NCBI GenBank assembly: GCA_016709305.1
Contig: JADJNA010000056.1
Span: forward strand, 1 to 64,000
Origin: Candidatus Villigracilis saccharophilus
GTDB taxonomy: Bacteria; Chloroflexota; Anaerolineae; Anaerolineales; Villigracilaceae
Direction of reading: 5' to 3'
DNA: 64,000 bases
In this document: one piece after another, positions 56,805-64,000 of the stretch
Layout of the letters: each line of letters begins with the position of its first letter
Position numbering within the stretch: the first letter of the stretch is position 1
Notes under the pieces: model-generated
Told to the model about the DNA's origin: nothing
The model's input: only the letters and a program-made list of their open reading frames with translations
Database searches by the model: none
Made by a program: the position numbers and the translations under genes

Positions 56805-57710
56805 ATGTTAAACCGACTTTCCACATTCTTCTATCTGCGCCAGCGACTGGTACTTGCTCTCTTCCTTGTCCCTCCGCTGCTTTGGTTTCTGGTGGTTTAC
56901 ATCGGTTCTTTGATTACATTGCTGATCAACAGTTTCTTTTATCTGGATGGGTTTACCGGGCAGGTGGTGCGCGAGTTCACCACGAAGACATATATGAAAT
57001 TGCTGCTCCCGACCAACCTGCAGATCTTTGCGCGCACGACCCTCATGGCGGTCCTGGTCACCATCGCGTGCGTCATCATTGCTTTTCCTTTATCTTATTA
57101 CATGGCTCGATTTGCCTCACCCCGCTTGAAGACCTGGCTCTATCTTGCGGTCACATTGCCGTTGTGGACAAGTTATGTTGTGCGGGTCTACTCGTGGAAA
57201 TTAATCCTCGCGCAGGAAGGCATTATTTCATGGCTGGCCGGGATCGTTCATCTGGATGGTCTGTTGAACTGGTATTTGAGCAATGAAACTGTCGGCGGGC
57301 CTTCGTTGTCTGTTTCACCGACCGGTATCTTCCTGGTTTTTGTTTATATCTGGCTGCCTTATATGATCATTCCGATTCAGACTGCGCTGGAGCGTGTTCC
57401 CCGGTCTTTGATTGAAGCCTCCGGGGATCTAGGTGCGACTCCCGCCCAGACGTTTCGCACGGTGATCATGCCGCTGGCTTTTCCCGGTGTCGTGGCGGGT
57501 TCGATATTCACCTTCTCGCTCACCCTTGGAGATTTTATCGTGCCGCAGCTTTTCGGCACTTCCAGTTTTTATATTGGCAAAGCGGTGTTGACCTATCAGG
57601 GAACTTCCGGAAATATTCCGCTCGCGGCGGCATTTACCATGGGGCCGATTGTGATCATGATCACCTATCTTTTGATCGCGCGCAAATTGGGAGCTTTCGA
57701 TGCCCTCTAA
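56805..57710 (+). CDS. potB: Polyamine ABC transporter permease
   Basis: A 301-residue permease with six membrane helices. The EAA loop reads IEASGDLGATPAQTFRTVIM, where PotA docks. The early SFFYLDGFTG region is typical of PotB/PotH. ATG 56805 is chosen because it lies right after potA; the open frame begins earlier. The 3' end overlaps potC by 11 bases. Confidence 0.93.
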   Translation: MLNRLSTFFYLRQRLVLALFLVPPLLWFLVVYIGSLITLLINSFFYLDGFTGQVVREFTTKTYMKLLLPTNLQIFARTTLMAVLVTIACVIIAFPLSYYMARFASPRLKTWLYLAVTLPLWTSYVVRVYSWKLILAQEGIISWLAGIVHLDGLLNWYLSNETVGGPSLSVSPTGIFLVFVYIWLPYMIIPIQTALERVPRSLIEASGDLGATPAQTFRTVIMPLAFPGVVAGSIFTFSLTLGDFIVPQLFGTSSFYIGKAVLTYQGTSGNIPLAAAFTMGPIVIMITYLLIARKLGAFDAL

Positions 57711-58530
57711 ATCCTCTTCCACTTCTTCGAGCGAACGCGCCGGCTGGCCCACCACTCTTGCAGCGATTGGCGGATTACTCTTCCTGCATATTCCGCTCTG
57801 GTTGATCTTTCTCTATTCCTTTACAACCGATGAATCCGCTTACACATTCCCGCCTCCAGGCTTGACCTTGAAATGGTTCCCGCAGGCAATCCAGAATACA
57901 GCCATGCAAGATGCGTTATTCCTGACTCTGCGTGTCGCTGTCCTGGCAACGGTGGCTGCATTGATCCTGGGGACTCTCGCAGCTGCAGCTGTCTATCGCT
58001 TTGACTTTTTTGGCAAGGATGCCATTTCCTTTATGCTTGTGCTTCCGCTGGCCTTGCCCGGTATCGTGACCGGCATTGCCATGCGCTCCGCCATCAGCCT
58101 GCTGCATATCCCGTTTTCGTTTTGGACCATTGTCATCGGTCATGCCACTTTCTGCGTGGTCGTGGTCTACAACAATGTCATCGCGCGGTTTAGGCGGTCC
58201 AGTAATTCCATGATCGAAGCTTCGATGGATCTTGGCGCGAATTCCTTCCAGACATTCTGGCATGTGGTCATGCCAAATATCGGCACGGCCTTGCTGGCAG
58301 GCGCGATCCTCGCCTTTTCCCTGTCTTTCGATGAAGTTATAGTGACCACCTTTACAGCGGGCAGTCAGCAGACCCTTCCAATCTGGATATTCTCTCAAAT
58401 GCTTAAGCCGCGCAATCGCCCAATCACCAACGTTACCGCGCTGCTGGTGGTGTTGATTACAGCCATTCCAATCATGATAGCACAGCGCATCACTGCCGGT
58501 AACTCTGAATCAGAGGGTGGAAGTAAATAA
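57700..58530 (+). CDS. potC: Polyamine ABC transporter permease
   Basis: A 276-residue permease with six helices. The conserved EAA loop is IEASMDLGANSFQTFWHVVM and the region LPLALPGIVTGIAMRSAISL fits PotC/PotI. It forms the heterodimer with PotB. It is the last gene of the operon, with a hairpin after it. Confidence 0.93.
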   Translation: MPSKSSSTSSSERAGWPTTLAAIGGLLFLHIPLWLIFLYSFTTDESAYTFPPPGLTLKWFPQAIQNTAMQDALFLTLRVAVLATVAALILGTLAAAAVYRFDFFGKDAISFMLVLPLALPGIVTGIAMRSAISLLHIPFSFWTIVIGHATFCVVVVYNNVIARFRRSSNSMIEASMDLGANSFQTFWHVVMPNIGTALLAGAILAFSLSFDEVIVTTFTAGSQQTLPIWIFSQMLKPRNRPITNVTALLVVLITAIPIMIAQRITAGNSESEGGSK

Positions 58531-58545
58531 GATTGTTTAATGCAT

Positions 58546-58592
58546 CCAACGGGACTGCGGCAGCTTGCTCCCCATTCCCGTTGGCTTCTCCT
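58546..58592 (+). terminator. Hairpin at the end of the pot operon
   Basis: CCAACGGGA (58546-58554) pairs with TCCCGTTGG (58576-58584), long loop, followed by CTTCTCCTTT. It also overlaps the promoter region of the next gene. Confidence 0.55.
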
Positions 58593-58593
58593 T

Positions 58594-58599
58594 TATAAT
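58594..58599 (+). promoter_or_regulatory. -10 box of the SET-domain gene
   Basis: TATAAT nine bases before the ATG at 58609. A start site at the usual distance would give a nearly leaderless mRNA. No clear -35 box. Confidence 0.5.
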
Positions 58600-58608
58600 C
58601 CACTCATT

Positions 58609-59130
58609 ATGAATGACCGATCATTTTCCCATCTCAATCCCAAGTGCGAAGCCCGCGCACATCCCGAAGGCGGGTGCGGAGTCTTTGCAATGCAAGACAT
58701 CTCAAAAGGCGAACTTATCTCTCTTTGGGGCGGATGTATCGTTCAAAAAAATGACCTCGATCCCTCCATGCCGCGCTTCACCCAGCGTGTGATTCAAGTT
58801 GATGAAGATCTGTACCTGCTGACCGCCGAGGAAAAGGAACCCAATGATTGCTTCAATCATTCCTGTGAGCCCAATCTCGGATTTTTTGGGCAGATCGGTC
58901 TGATTGCCATGCGGGATATTCGAGCGGGCGAAGAATTGATGTTCGACTACGCCATGTCTGACGGCGGACCCTATGACGAGTTCGAATGTTATTGCGGTTC
59001 TTCCAGTTGCCGCGGAACGGTCACGGGCAACGATTGGAAACTGCCTGACTTGTGGGGGAAATATGCGGGATATTTCTCGCCGTATCTTGCGCGGCGCATC
59101 ATGAATTTGCCTGAAATCCAAGACAAATGA
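58609..59130 (+). CDS. SET-domain protein (putative lysine methyltransferase)
   Basis: A 173-residue protein from ATG 58609. It has the SET motifs PEGGCGVFAMQDISKGELIS, NDCFNHSCEPNLGFFG, DIRAGEELMFDYAM, and a post-SET-like CYCGSSSCRG with cysteines that could bind zinc. SET enzymes methylate lysines with SAM; bacterial targets are mostly unknown, and ribosomal or chromosomal proteins are possible. The stop overlaps the next start (ATGA), so it heads a tightly coupled group. Confidence 0.85.
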   Translation: MNDRSFSHLNPKCEARAHPEGGCGVFAMQDISKGELISLWGGCIVQKNDLDPSMPRFTQRVIQVDEDLYLLTAEEKEPNDCFNHSCEPNLGFFGQIGLIAMRDIRAGEELMFDYAMSDGGPYDEFECYCGSSSCRGTVTGNDWKLPDLWGKYAGYFSPYLARRIMNLPEIQDK

Positions 59131-60584
59131 AATTGTCCTTCCCTGCGCGTATCTACCTAATTGCGCTTGTACTTAGGTTAATTCCGGTTTTACTAACACG
59201 CTCGCTTGGCATCGGCCTCGATGATATGTTCCAGTACGATATGCTGGCGCGCAGCCTTGCTTCCGGGGGGGGATTCCGCTGGTACGCACAGGCGGCTTTG
59301 AAACAGCTTGAGCCATATGTTGATTTTGATCTTGCCACGGCGAAGGGTTACGACCCAAAGTACGGGCTGTACACATCCTTCCGCGCGCCGCTTTACCCTG
59401 CATTTCTTGCAATCGTATATTTTTTTAGCGGGGCAGGTGCCTCTCGATTTTTTGCCGCTCGTTTGGTGCAAATAATTTTTCTTGGAGCGCCGCTTGCGCC
59501 TTTTACATATCTTGTTTCAAAACGTCTGGCGGGGCCTCTCTTTTTTGATGAAACAAAACTGGAAAGATCGGCAAAAACATCCGCGTGGGTGGTTGCCTGT
59601 TATCCCATGCTTCTTGTTTATCCATTGGGACTTGGCACAGAAAATCCTTTCTTTGTTTTGCTTCTTGTTTCCTACCTTTTTCTTCTTAAATCCATCGAAC
59701 AGCCGACGAAATTTAATTTTATACTTTCCGCTGTTTTATTAGCATTAACTGCCTTAACCCGCTCCGTGATACTTCCATTTGCGGGACTGGCTTTCTTATA
59801 TATGATTTATCTACACCGAAAAAACGCAATTCTGGCCGGGCTTGCTTTTATTTTGATTCTCTCTCCCTGGGTGATTCGTAATTCATTATTACATAAGAGA
59901 TTGACAGGCATTGAAACCTCGATGGGATACAACCTGTATCTTGGGTATTACCCGCATGGGAATGGGTCGTTCATTTTCGGCCCGTCACTGGATCTACTCA
60001 CGATCATGGACGATGCCGAACGCGATGAAGTCGGGACACAAAAAGCGCTCGGATTTATCAAAGCGCAGCCCGCGCGGATCGTTCCGCTTGCAATTAATCG
60101 TCTGGGCTTTTTCTTTGGCTTGGAGAAGCGTGTTTTAATGTATTTTTATTCAAATGATTTGCTTGGATATATTCCAGCCCGCATATTGTTTGTGGTCGCC
60201 CTCGTCCTGCTATTGCCGTTTGTGACCATTTCGATCTCTGCATTGTTTGGTTTTTCGCTGCTAAAATGGAATCCGCAAACCAAACTTCTTGGTTTTTTGT
60301 TTTTTGCATATCTTCTGCCCCATGTTTTCATCCTGTCTGAGGATAGGTTTCATCTGGCGTTGATCCCTTATTTTTCGATTCTTGCCGCGCTATTGTGGAC
60401 GGGCGGTTTTGGGGGAATATCAGCCCGCTGGAATGGCTCTTTGACGGGCAGAGTGTTCGTCGCTTTCGCGGTTGTCGGCGCGGTATTTCTTTTTTTAAAT
60501 TGGGGATTTGAGTTATCCCGCGATGCGGATAAAATTGCCCAATTATTTGGACCGAATGGAAATAACTCCCATTTTCCATATTGA
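59127..60584 (+). CDS. GT-C type membrane glycosyltransferase-like protein
   Basis: A 485-residue protein with about ten membrane helices. The first external loop carries SLGIGLDDMFQYDMLARSL, with the acidic pair of GT-C enzymes, and AALLWTGGFGGISARW is near the end. It is likely a polyprenyl-phosphate-sugar dependent transferase, but the sugar and acceptor are unknown. Start overlaps the SET gene by four bases. The CPBP gene begins nine bases after its stop. Confidence 0.75.
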   Translation: MKLSFPARIYLIALVLRLIPVLLTRSLGIGLDDMFQYDMLARSLASGGGFRWYAQAALKQLEPYVDFDLATAKGYDPKYGLYTSFRAPLYPAFLAIVYFFSGAGASRFFAARLVQIIFLGAPLAPFTYLVSKRLAGPLFFDETKLERSAKTSAWVVACYPMLLVYPLGLGTENPFFVLLLVSYLFLLKSIEQPTKFNFILSAVLLALTALTRSVILPFAGLAFLYMIYLHRKNAILAGLAFILILSPWVIRNSLLHKRLTGIETSMGYNLYLGYYPHGNGSFIFGPSLDLLTIMDDAERDEVGTQKALGFIKAQPARIVPLAINRLGFFFGLEKRVLMYFYSNDLLGYIPARILFVVALVLLLPFVTISISALFGFSLLKWNPQTKLLGFLFFAYLLPHVFILSEDRFHLALIPYFSILAALLWTGGFGGISARWNGSLTGRVFVAFAVVGAVFLFLNWGFELSRDADKIAQLFGPNGNNSHFPY

Positions 60585-60592
60585 GAGAATTG

Positions 60593-61207
60593 ATGAAATA
60601 CTTGCTTGGCGAAAGGCTGAATTTTGATTGGAAGATCGTCGCAGTTACGATTATCAGTACGCTGTTGTTAATGGTGGACCATTATCACAAGCTCACCCCT
60701 TTTAAATACTGGGACCGCGTATTCTTATATTTGATCGTTCCGCTATTGATCATAGTTGTATTATTTCGTGAAAACCCAAAGGAATATGGTTTTTCACTTG
60801 GCGATTGGAAATTGGGCATACTCTTCACTTTAATAGGCATTCTCGTTATGGCCCCCGTCATTTATTATCTGGGAAGCGGAGATGCCTCCATGCAGAAATA
60901 TTATGAGCCGTATTTACGCGGTCTGCCTTGGACGACTTTTCTCGATCTGGTCGGCTGGGAATTCTTTTTTCGCGGCTGGATTCTTTTTGCTTATGCGCGT
61001 AAATTTGGGCACGACGCTTTGTGGTTGCAGGCTGTCCCATTTGCATTGGCGCATATCGGGAAACCAGAGATCGAAACCCTGTCGACCATCTTTGGCGGTT
61101 TTGCTTTCGGTTGGGTGGCGTGGCGGACAAAATCATTTGTCTGGCCGTTACTGATACACTGGTTCATTGCCACATTCATAATTATTGTTGCCGCCGGTGT
61201 CATATGA
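60593..61207 (+). CDS. CPBP-family intramembrane protease-like protein
   Basis: A 204-residue protein with about seven membrane helices, started at ATG 60593 (MKYLLGERL). The CPBP motif 1 reads GWEFFFRGW: the second Glu and the Arg of EExxxR are present, but the first Glu is Trp. Motif 2 is PFALAHIGKPEIETLSTIFG with the histidine, followed by GFAFGWVAWRT and a later LLIHWF. The family includes type II CAAX proteases and bacteriocin-immunity proteins. The missing first Glu makes proteolysis uncertain. The end overlaps the next gene by four bases. Confidence 0.8.
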   Translation: MKYLLGERLNFDWKIVAVTIISTLLLMVDHYHKLTPFKYWDRVFLYLIVPLLIIVVLFRENPKEYGFSLGDWKLGILFTLIGILVMAPVIYYLGSGDASMQKYYEPYLRGLPWTTFLDLVGWEFFFRGWILFAYARKFGHDALWLQAVPFALAHIGKPEIETLSTIFGGFAFGWVAWRTKSFVWPLLIHWFIATFIIIVAAGVI

Positions 61208-61647
61208 TAAATTACATACTTCGTCCCGCCCTGGAAACGGAAGCGGCTCAAATTAAGAAATTAATTAACTTAGTCGGGATCAACCCCACAGGACTGGATT
61301 GGAAACGTTTCATTGTCGCGGTCAATGATGACAGGCGGGTGATCGGCTGCGGGCAGATCAAGCCGCATGGGGCAGACATCCGCGAACTTGCATCCATTGC
61401 TGTTGATCCTGCATATCAAGGCAACGGTATTGCGCGGGCGGTGATGGATCAATTGCTTTCCACCATCCCTCGACCGGTGTATCTAATGTGCGTTTCAACA
61501 ATGGAAGGTCTTTATATTAAATTCGGCTTCAAAGCGATCCCTTATGAAGCCATGCCGCGTTACTTTCAGCGTATTTCTAATGTTTTCCGCATTGCGGACG
61601 TCATACGTCACAGCGGGGAAGAGTTGCTCGTTATGAAAATGGAGTAG
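61204..61647 (+). CDS. GNAT-family N-acetyltransferase
   Basis: A 147-residue protein. The acetyl-CoA motif is ELASIAVDPAYQGNGIARAV at about residues 60-80, followed by VMDQLLSTIPRPVYLMCV and LYIKFGFKAIPYEAMPRYF. The substrate is unknown. Start ATG 61204 overlaps the CPBP stop (ATGA). comEA follows in ten bases. Confidence 0.85.
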   Translation: MINYILRPALETEAAQIKKLINLVGINPTGLDWKRFIVAVNDDRRVIGCGQIKPHGADIRELASIAVDPAYQGNGIARAVMDQLLSTIPRPVYLMCVSTMEGLYIKFGFKAIPYEAMPRYFQRISNVFRIADVIRHSGEELLVMKME

Positions 61648-61657
61648 AATCACATAT

Positions 61658-62248
61658 ATGAAAAACGCACTCTATATCTTACTTGGTATTATGGCGGGTT
61701 TTGTGCTGGCGGGTGTGCTGGTCTTTGTTTCGCGCGCGCCTTCGGGCAGTCCGATCACGCTTCAGCCTGCGCCCACGGATGCCCCCATTGCGATCCATGT
61801 GATCGGCGCTGTGCCGCGCCCGGGATTATATGAATTCCCTGAAGGCGTACGCGTGCAGGACGCGATCGATGCGGCGGGCGGCTTGCTTGCTGAAGCGAAT
61901 GTGGATGCTCTCAATCTGGCGGCGTTATTGGAAGATGGTCAACAGTTGAATATTCCTTACAAGGCTGGCAGCGAGCCTGTTGTTGACCCATTTGCGCTTG
62001 ACCTGCCTTCCTCGGCTACTGCTACACCGTTGGCAAATCCAGATATAGAGCTTATTGATATCAATACAGCCACGCTGGAAGAGCTTGATTCGCTTCCGGG
62101 CATTGGTCCCACCACCGCGCAGAAAATACTGGAGTATCGTGCTCCTGACGCGAACGGTCCATTTGCGACCATTGAAGATATCATGAATGTATCCGGTATC
62201 GGACCTTCCACATTTGAAGATATAAAAGATCTGATCACTGTAAACTAA
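61658..62248 (+). CDS. comEA: ComEA-like DNA-binding protein with SLBB and helix-hairpin-helix domains
   Basis: A 196-residue protein. An N-terminal membrane anchor (residues 4-26) is followed by an SLBB domain (IAIHVIGAVPRPGLYEFPEG, about 45-110), a Pro/Thr/Ala linker and a helix-hairpin-helix pair (INTATLEELDSLPGIGPTTA and GPFATIEDIMNVSGIGPSTF). This is the usual form of the DNA receptor of natural transformation. The last A of its stop codon is the first base of the next gene's start. Other competence genes (comEC) are not in the window. Confidence 0.9.
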   Translation: MKNALYILLGIMAGFVLAGVLVFVSRAPSGSPITLQPAPTDAPIAIHVIGAVPRPGLYEFPEGVRVQDAIDAAGGLLAEANVDALNLAALLEDGQQLNIPYKAGSEPVVDPFALDLPSSATATPLANPDIELIDINTATLEELDSLPGIGPTTAQKILEYRAPDANGPFATIEDIMNVSGIGPSTFEDIKDLITVN

Positions 62249-62808
62249 TGTCTTTCGATCACTTCGGCGCCATCGCTCATTTGTACGCGCGTGTGACCTA
62301 TTCGAAAACGGATATCATGCGTGAAATCGCGTCCCTACCTGTGAAGGGACGTTTACTTGATGTGGGCGGCGGTACGGGCAGAGTTTCATCTGCCATACGC
62401 GCGCTGGTGGATGAAGCGATCGTTGCCGATGTTTCATTTGGAATGTTAATGCAGGTGCCTCGTTCCACGCTCAAGCCTGTCTGCGGTGGTTCTGAATCAT
62501 TACCCTTCGCGAATAATTCTTTCGAACGCGTTATCATGGTGGATGCATTGCACCATGTCGTCAACCATGCAGAAAGTGCCAGCGAAATGTTTCGCGTGCT
62601 TAAACCCGGCGGTCTGCTCGTGATCGAGGAACCGGATATACGGTCTTTTGGCGTCAAATTGATCGCACTTGCCGAAAAATTACTCCTGATGCGCAGTCAC
62701 TTCCTTGCGCCGCATGAGATCATGAAATTGTTTTCGAGCTTTACGAGCGGGGAAAAGCATATACGCGCGCAAGACGGAACTGCCTGGGTAGTTGTTCGGA
62801 AAAAATAA
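62248..62808 (+). CDS. SAM-dependent methyltransferase
   Basis: A 186-residue class I methyltransferase. SAM motif I is GRLLDVGGGTGRVSSAIRAL at about residue 34; RVIMVDALHHVVNHAESASE and VLKPGGLLVIEEPDI complete the fold. It resembles UbiE/arsenite-type methyltransferases, but the substrate is unknown. It begins on the stop codon of comEA. Confidence 0.85.
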   Translation: MSFDHFGAIAHLYARVTYSKTDIMREIASLPVKGRLLDVGGGTGRVSSAIRALVDEAIVADVSFGMLMQVPRSTLKPVCGGSESLPFANNSFERVIMVDALHHVVNHAESASEMFRVLKPGGLLVIEEPDIRSFGVKLIALAEKLLLMRSHFLAPHEIMKLFSSFTSGEKHIRAQDGTAWVVVRKK

Positions 62809-62854
62809 TTACATCTCCTGCGGTAAAATACCTCCCAACCAAAGGAGAGAAACA

Positions 62855-64000
62855 GTGACAGATTTATTGGAATCTAGACAAAAACGAGTTTTTAATAATG
62901 TGCTTGGCGCAATGGGGAATACTCCGCTTGTGAAGTTGGAACGCATCGGGCGTGACCTGCCCGTTCCCTTATATGCAAAATTGGAATTTATGAATCCCGG
63001 CGGATCGGTCAAAGACCGAGTGGGAGCTTATATTATTGAGCAAGCCGAAAAACGCGGGGAAATTAAACCCGCTGGCACGATCGTAGAAGCTACATCAGGC
63101 AATACGGGTGTCGGTCTCGCCATCGCGGCGGCGTTGAAGGGTTACAAGACCATCTTCGTTATGCCTGATAAGATGAGCAATGAAAAGATTTTATTGTTGC
63201 GTGCTTATGGAGCGAAAGTTGTAATTACGCCAACTGCGGTGGGACCTGAGGATCCGCGCTCCTATTATGAAGTAGCCAAAAAATTCGCCCGTGAAACCCC
63301 CAATGCCATCTTGGCGAATCAATATCACAACCCTGATAATCCAAAAACGCATGAGATCAGCACCGGCCCCGAACTTTGGGAACAGACCGATGGAAAATTG
63401 ACCGATGTCATTATTGGGATTGGCACGGGCGGAACGATCAGCGGGGTGGGGCGCTATCTCAAGTCGAAGAATCCAAACATCCAAATTGTCGGCGTGGATA
63501 TCGAAGGTTCGATCCTGACCGAGATCTGGCAGAATAAAGGAATTATTCCCGCAGGGGCATATCCCAAGACCTATAAAGTGGAAGGTATTGGTGAGGACTT
63601 TCTGCCATCCGCAATGGATATTACTGTTGTGGATGCAATTGAACGGGCGGGCGACCGCGAGTCGTTTTTGTGGGCGCGTCAGTTGGTGCGTCAGGAGGGA
63701 ATTTTCGCAGGTGGATCATCAGGTTCCGCGATCGCCGGCGCGATCAAGTATTGCCGTAAACTACCTGCCGGCCGTATCCCGGTGGTGATACTGCCTGATT
63801 CGGGTTCGCGCTATCTCTCCAAATTCTATGATGACAAGTGGATGCGCGAATTCGGATTCCTCTCGATGGAATTCGGCGAAACGGCTCTGGCTGACCTGTT
63901 GCTTGCCAAGCCGAATAAGATACTTCAAACTGCCGCGCTCGGAGATTCGATCCGCAAAGTGGTCTCAGTGATGCACCAGAACGCAGTGTCGCAGATGCCG
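62855..64000 (+). CDS. cbs: Cystathionine beta-synthase (cut by the window edge)
   Basis: A GTG start at 62855 (AAGGAGAGAAACA before it) opens a PLP enzyme of at least 382 residues, running off the window. Lys53 in NPGGSVKDRVGAYI binds PLP; EATSGNTGVGLAIAAALKGY and GIGTGGTISGVGRYLK follow, and residues beyond about 345 (LADLLLAKPNKILQTAALGD and SIRKVVSVMHQNAVSQ) start a CBS-domain pair. The catalytic core plus CBS domains points to cystathionine beta-synthase or a closely related CBS-domain cysteine synthase, linking homocysteine or O-acetylserine to sulfur transfer. It pairs functionally with cysE-cysK at 20-22 kb. Confidence 0.88.
   Translation, partial: MTDLLESRQKRVFNNVLGAMGNTPLVKLERIGRDLPVPLYAKLEFMNPGGSVKDRVGAYIIEQAEKRGEIKPAGTIVEATSGNTGVGLAIAAALKGYKTIFVMPDKMSNEKILLLRAYGAKVVITPTAVGPEDPRSYYEVAKKFARETPNAILANQYHNPDNPKTHEISTGPELWEQTDGKLTDVIIGIGTGGTISGVGRYLKSKNPNIQIVGVDIEGSILTEIWQNKGIIPAGAYPKTYKVEGIGEDFLPSAMDITVVDAIERAGDRESFLWARQLVRQEGIFAGGSSGSAIAGAIKYCRKLPAGRIPVVILPDSGSRYLSKFYDDKWMREFGFLSMEFGETALADLLLAKPNKILQTAALGDSIRKVVSVMHQNAVSQMP

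Noticed and set aside
1..64000. tRNA, rRNA, CRISPR arrays, phage or transposase genes
   Set aside because: The gaps between genes were read for cloverleaf arms, T-loop words, regular repeats and transposase-like frames; none was convincing.

Overview
The window looks like a bacterial chromosome segment from the phylum Chloroflexota, most likely class Anaerolineae. This is inferred from gene content and style: lipoproteins with Thr/Pro/Ala-rich linkers after the lipobox, YwiC-like and DUF255 proteins, very long PAS-array signalling proteins, and GT-C glycosyltransferases. No rRNA, tRNA, CRISPR array, phage or transposase gene was found. Genes are dense and lie on both strands.

Left end (1-2.1 kb): interrupted fabF and fabH genes full of small indels, then a tatA remnant with an internal deletion. 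2.1-13.9 kb: a frameshifted thioredoxin-fold DUF255 gene, an MFS transporter, a lipoprotein, a fused pabB-pabC folate gene, a vanZ-like gene, a Tat-exported amine oxidase, scpA, the molybdopterin genes moaC-moaD-moaE, an acetyltransferase and an intact fabF. 14.0-20.0 kb: a signalling locus made of a membrane histidine kinase followed by a REC-(PAS)9-GAF-GGDEF protein, broken by several frameshifts. 20.2-26.3 kb: cysE and cysK (with a highly structured leader), a low-molecular-weight phosphatase, an acyl-CoA dehydrogenase, DsrE-like and YwiC-like genes, and a secreted or anchored prolyl isomerase.

26.3-37.3 kb: a methyltransferase with an unassigned N-terminal half, a lipoprotein, an amine-type FAD oxidoreductase, a three-gene overlapping membrane operon containing two paralogues, a DUF1858-like protein, an APH-fold kinase, a second MFS transporter and murI. 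37.2-44.4 kb: a saccharopine dehydrogenase-like gene, a deazaflavin-type oxidoreductase, a methyltransferase, a CYTH protein, and a three-subunit biotin-dependent acyl-CoA carboxylase. 44.5-54.2 kb: two GT-C glycosyltransferases, one of them a 1745-residue protein with two catalytic-type modules and a carbohydrate-binding-like C terminus, plus an alcohol dehydrogenase-like gene and a second acyl-CoA dehydrogenase. 54.3-58.5 kb: the polyamine-type ABC transporter operon potD-potA-potB-potC with a good promoter. 58.6-64.0 kb: a tightly packed run of SET-domain, glycosyltransferase, CPBP protease, acetyltransferase, comEA-like, methyltransferase and cystathionine beta-synthase genes, the last cut by the window edge.

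Together these genes cover fatty-acid and acyl-CoA metabolism (fabF, fabH, carboxylase, two dehydrogenases), cysteine synthesis and transsulfuration (cysE, cysK, cbs), polyamine uptake with possible amine oxidation, and envelope glycosylation. All clear frameshifts lie left of about 37.1 kb, and most are one-base changes in homopolymers, so many broken genes may be sequence errors rather than real pseudogenes. Features that stand out are the structured cysK leader, the symmetric leaderless scpA/moaC promoter, the giant PAS-array protein and the double glycosyltransferase.
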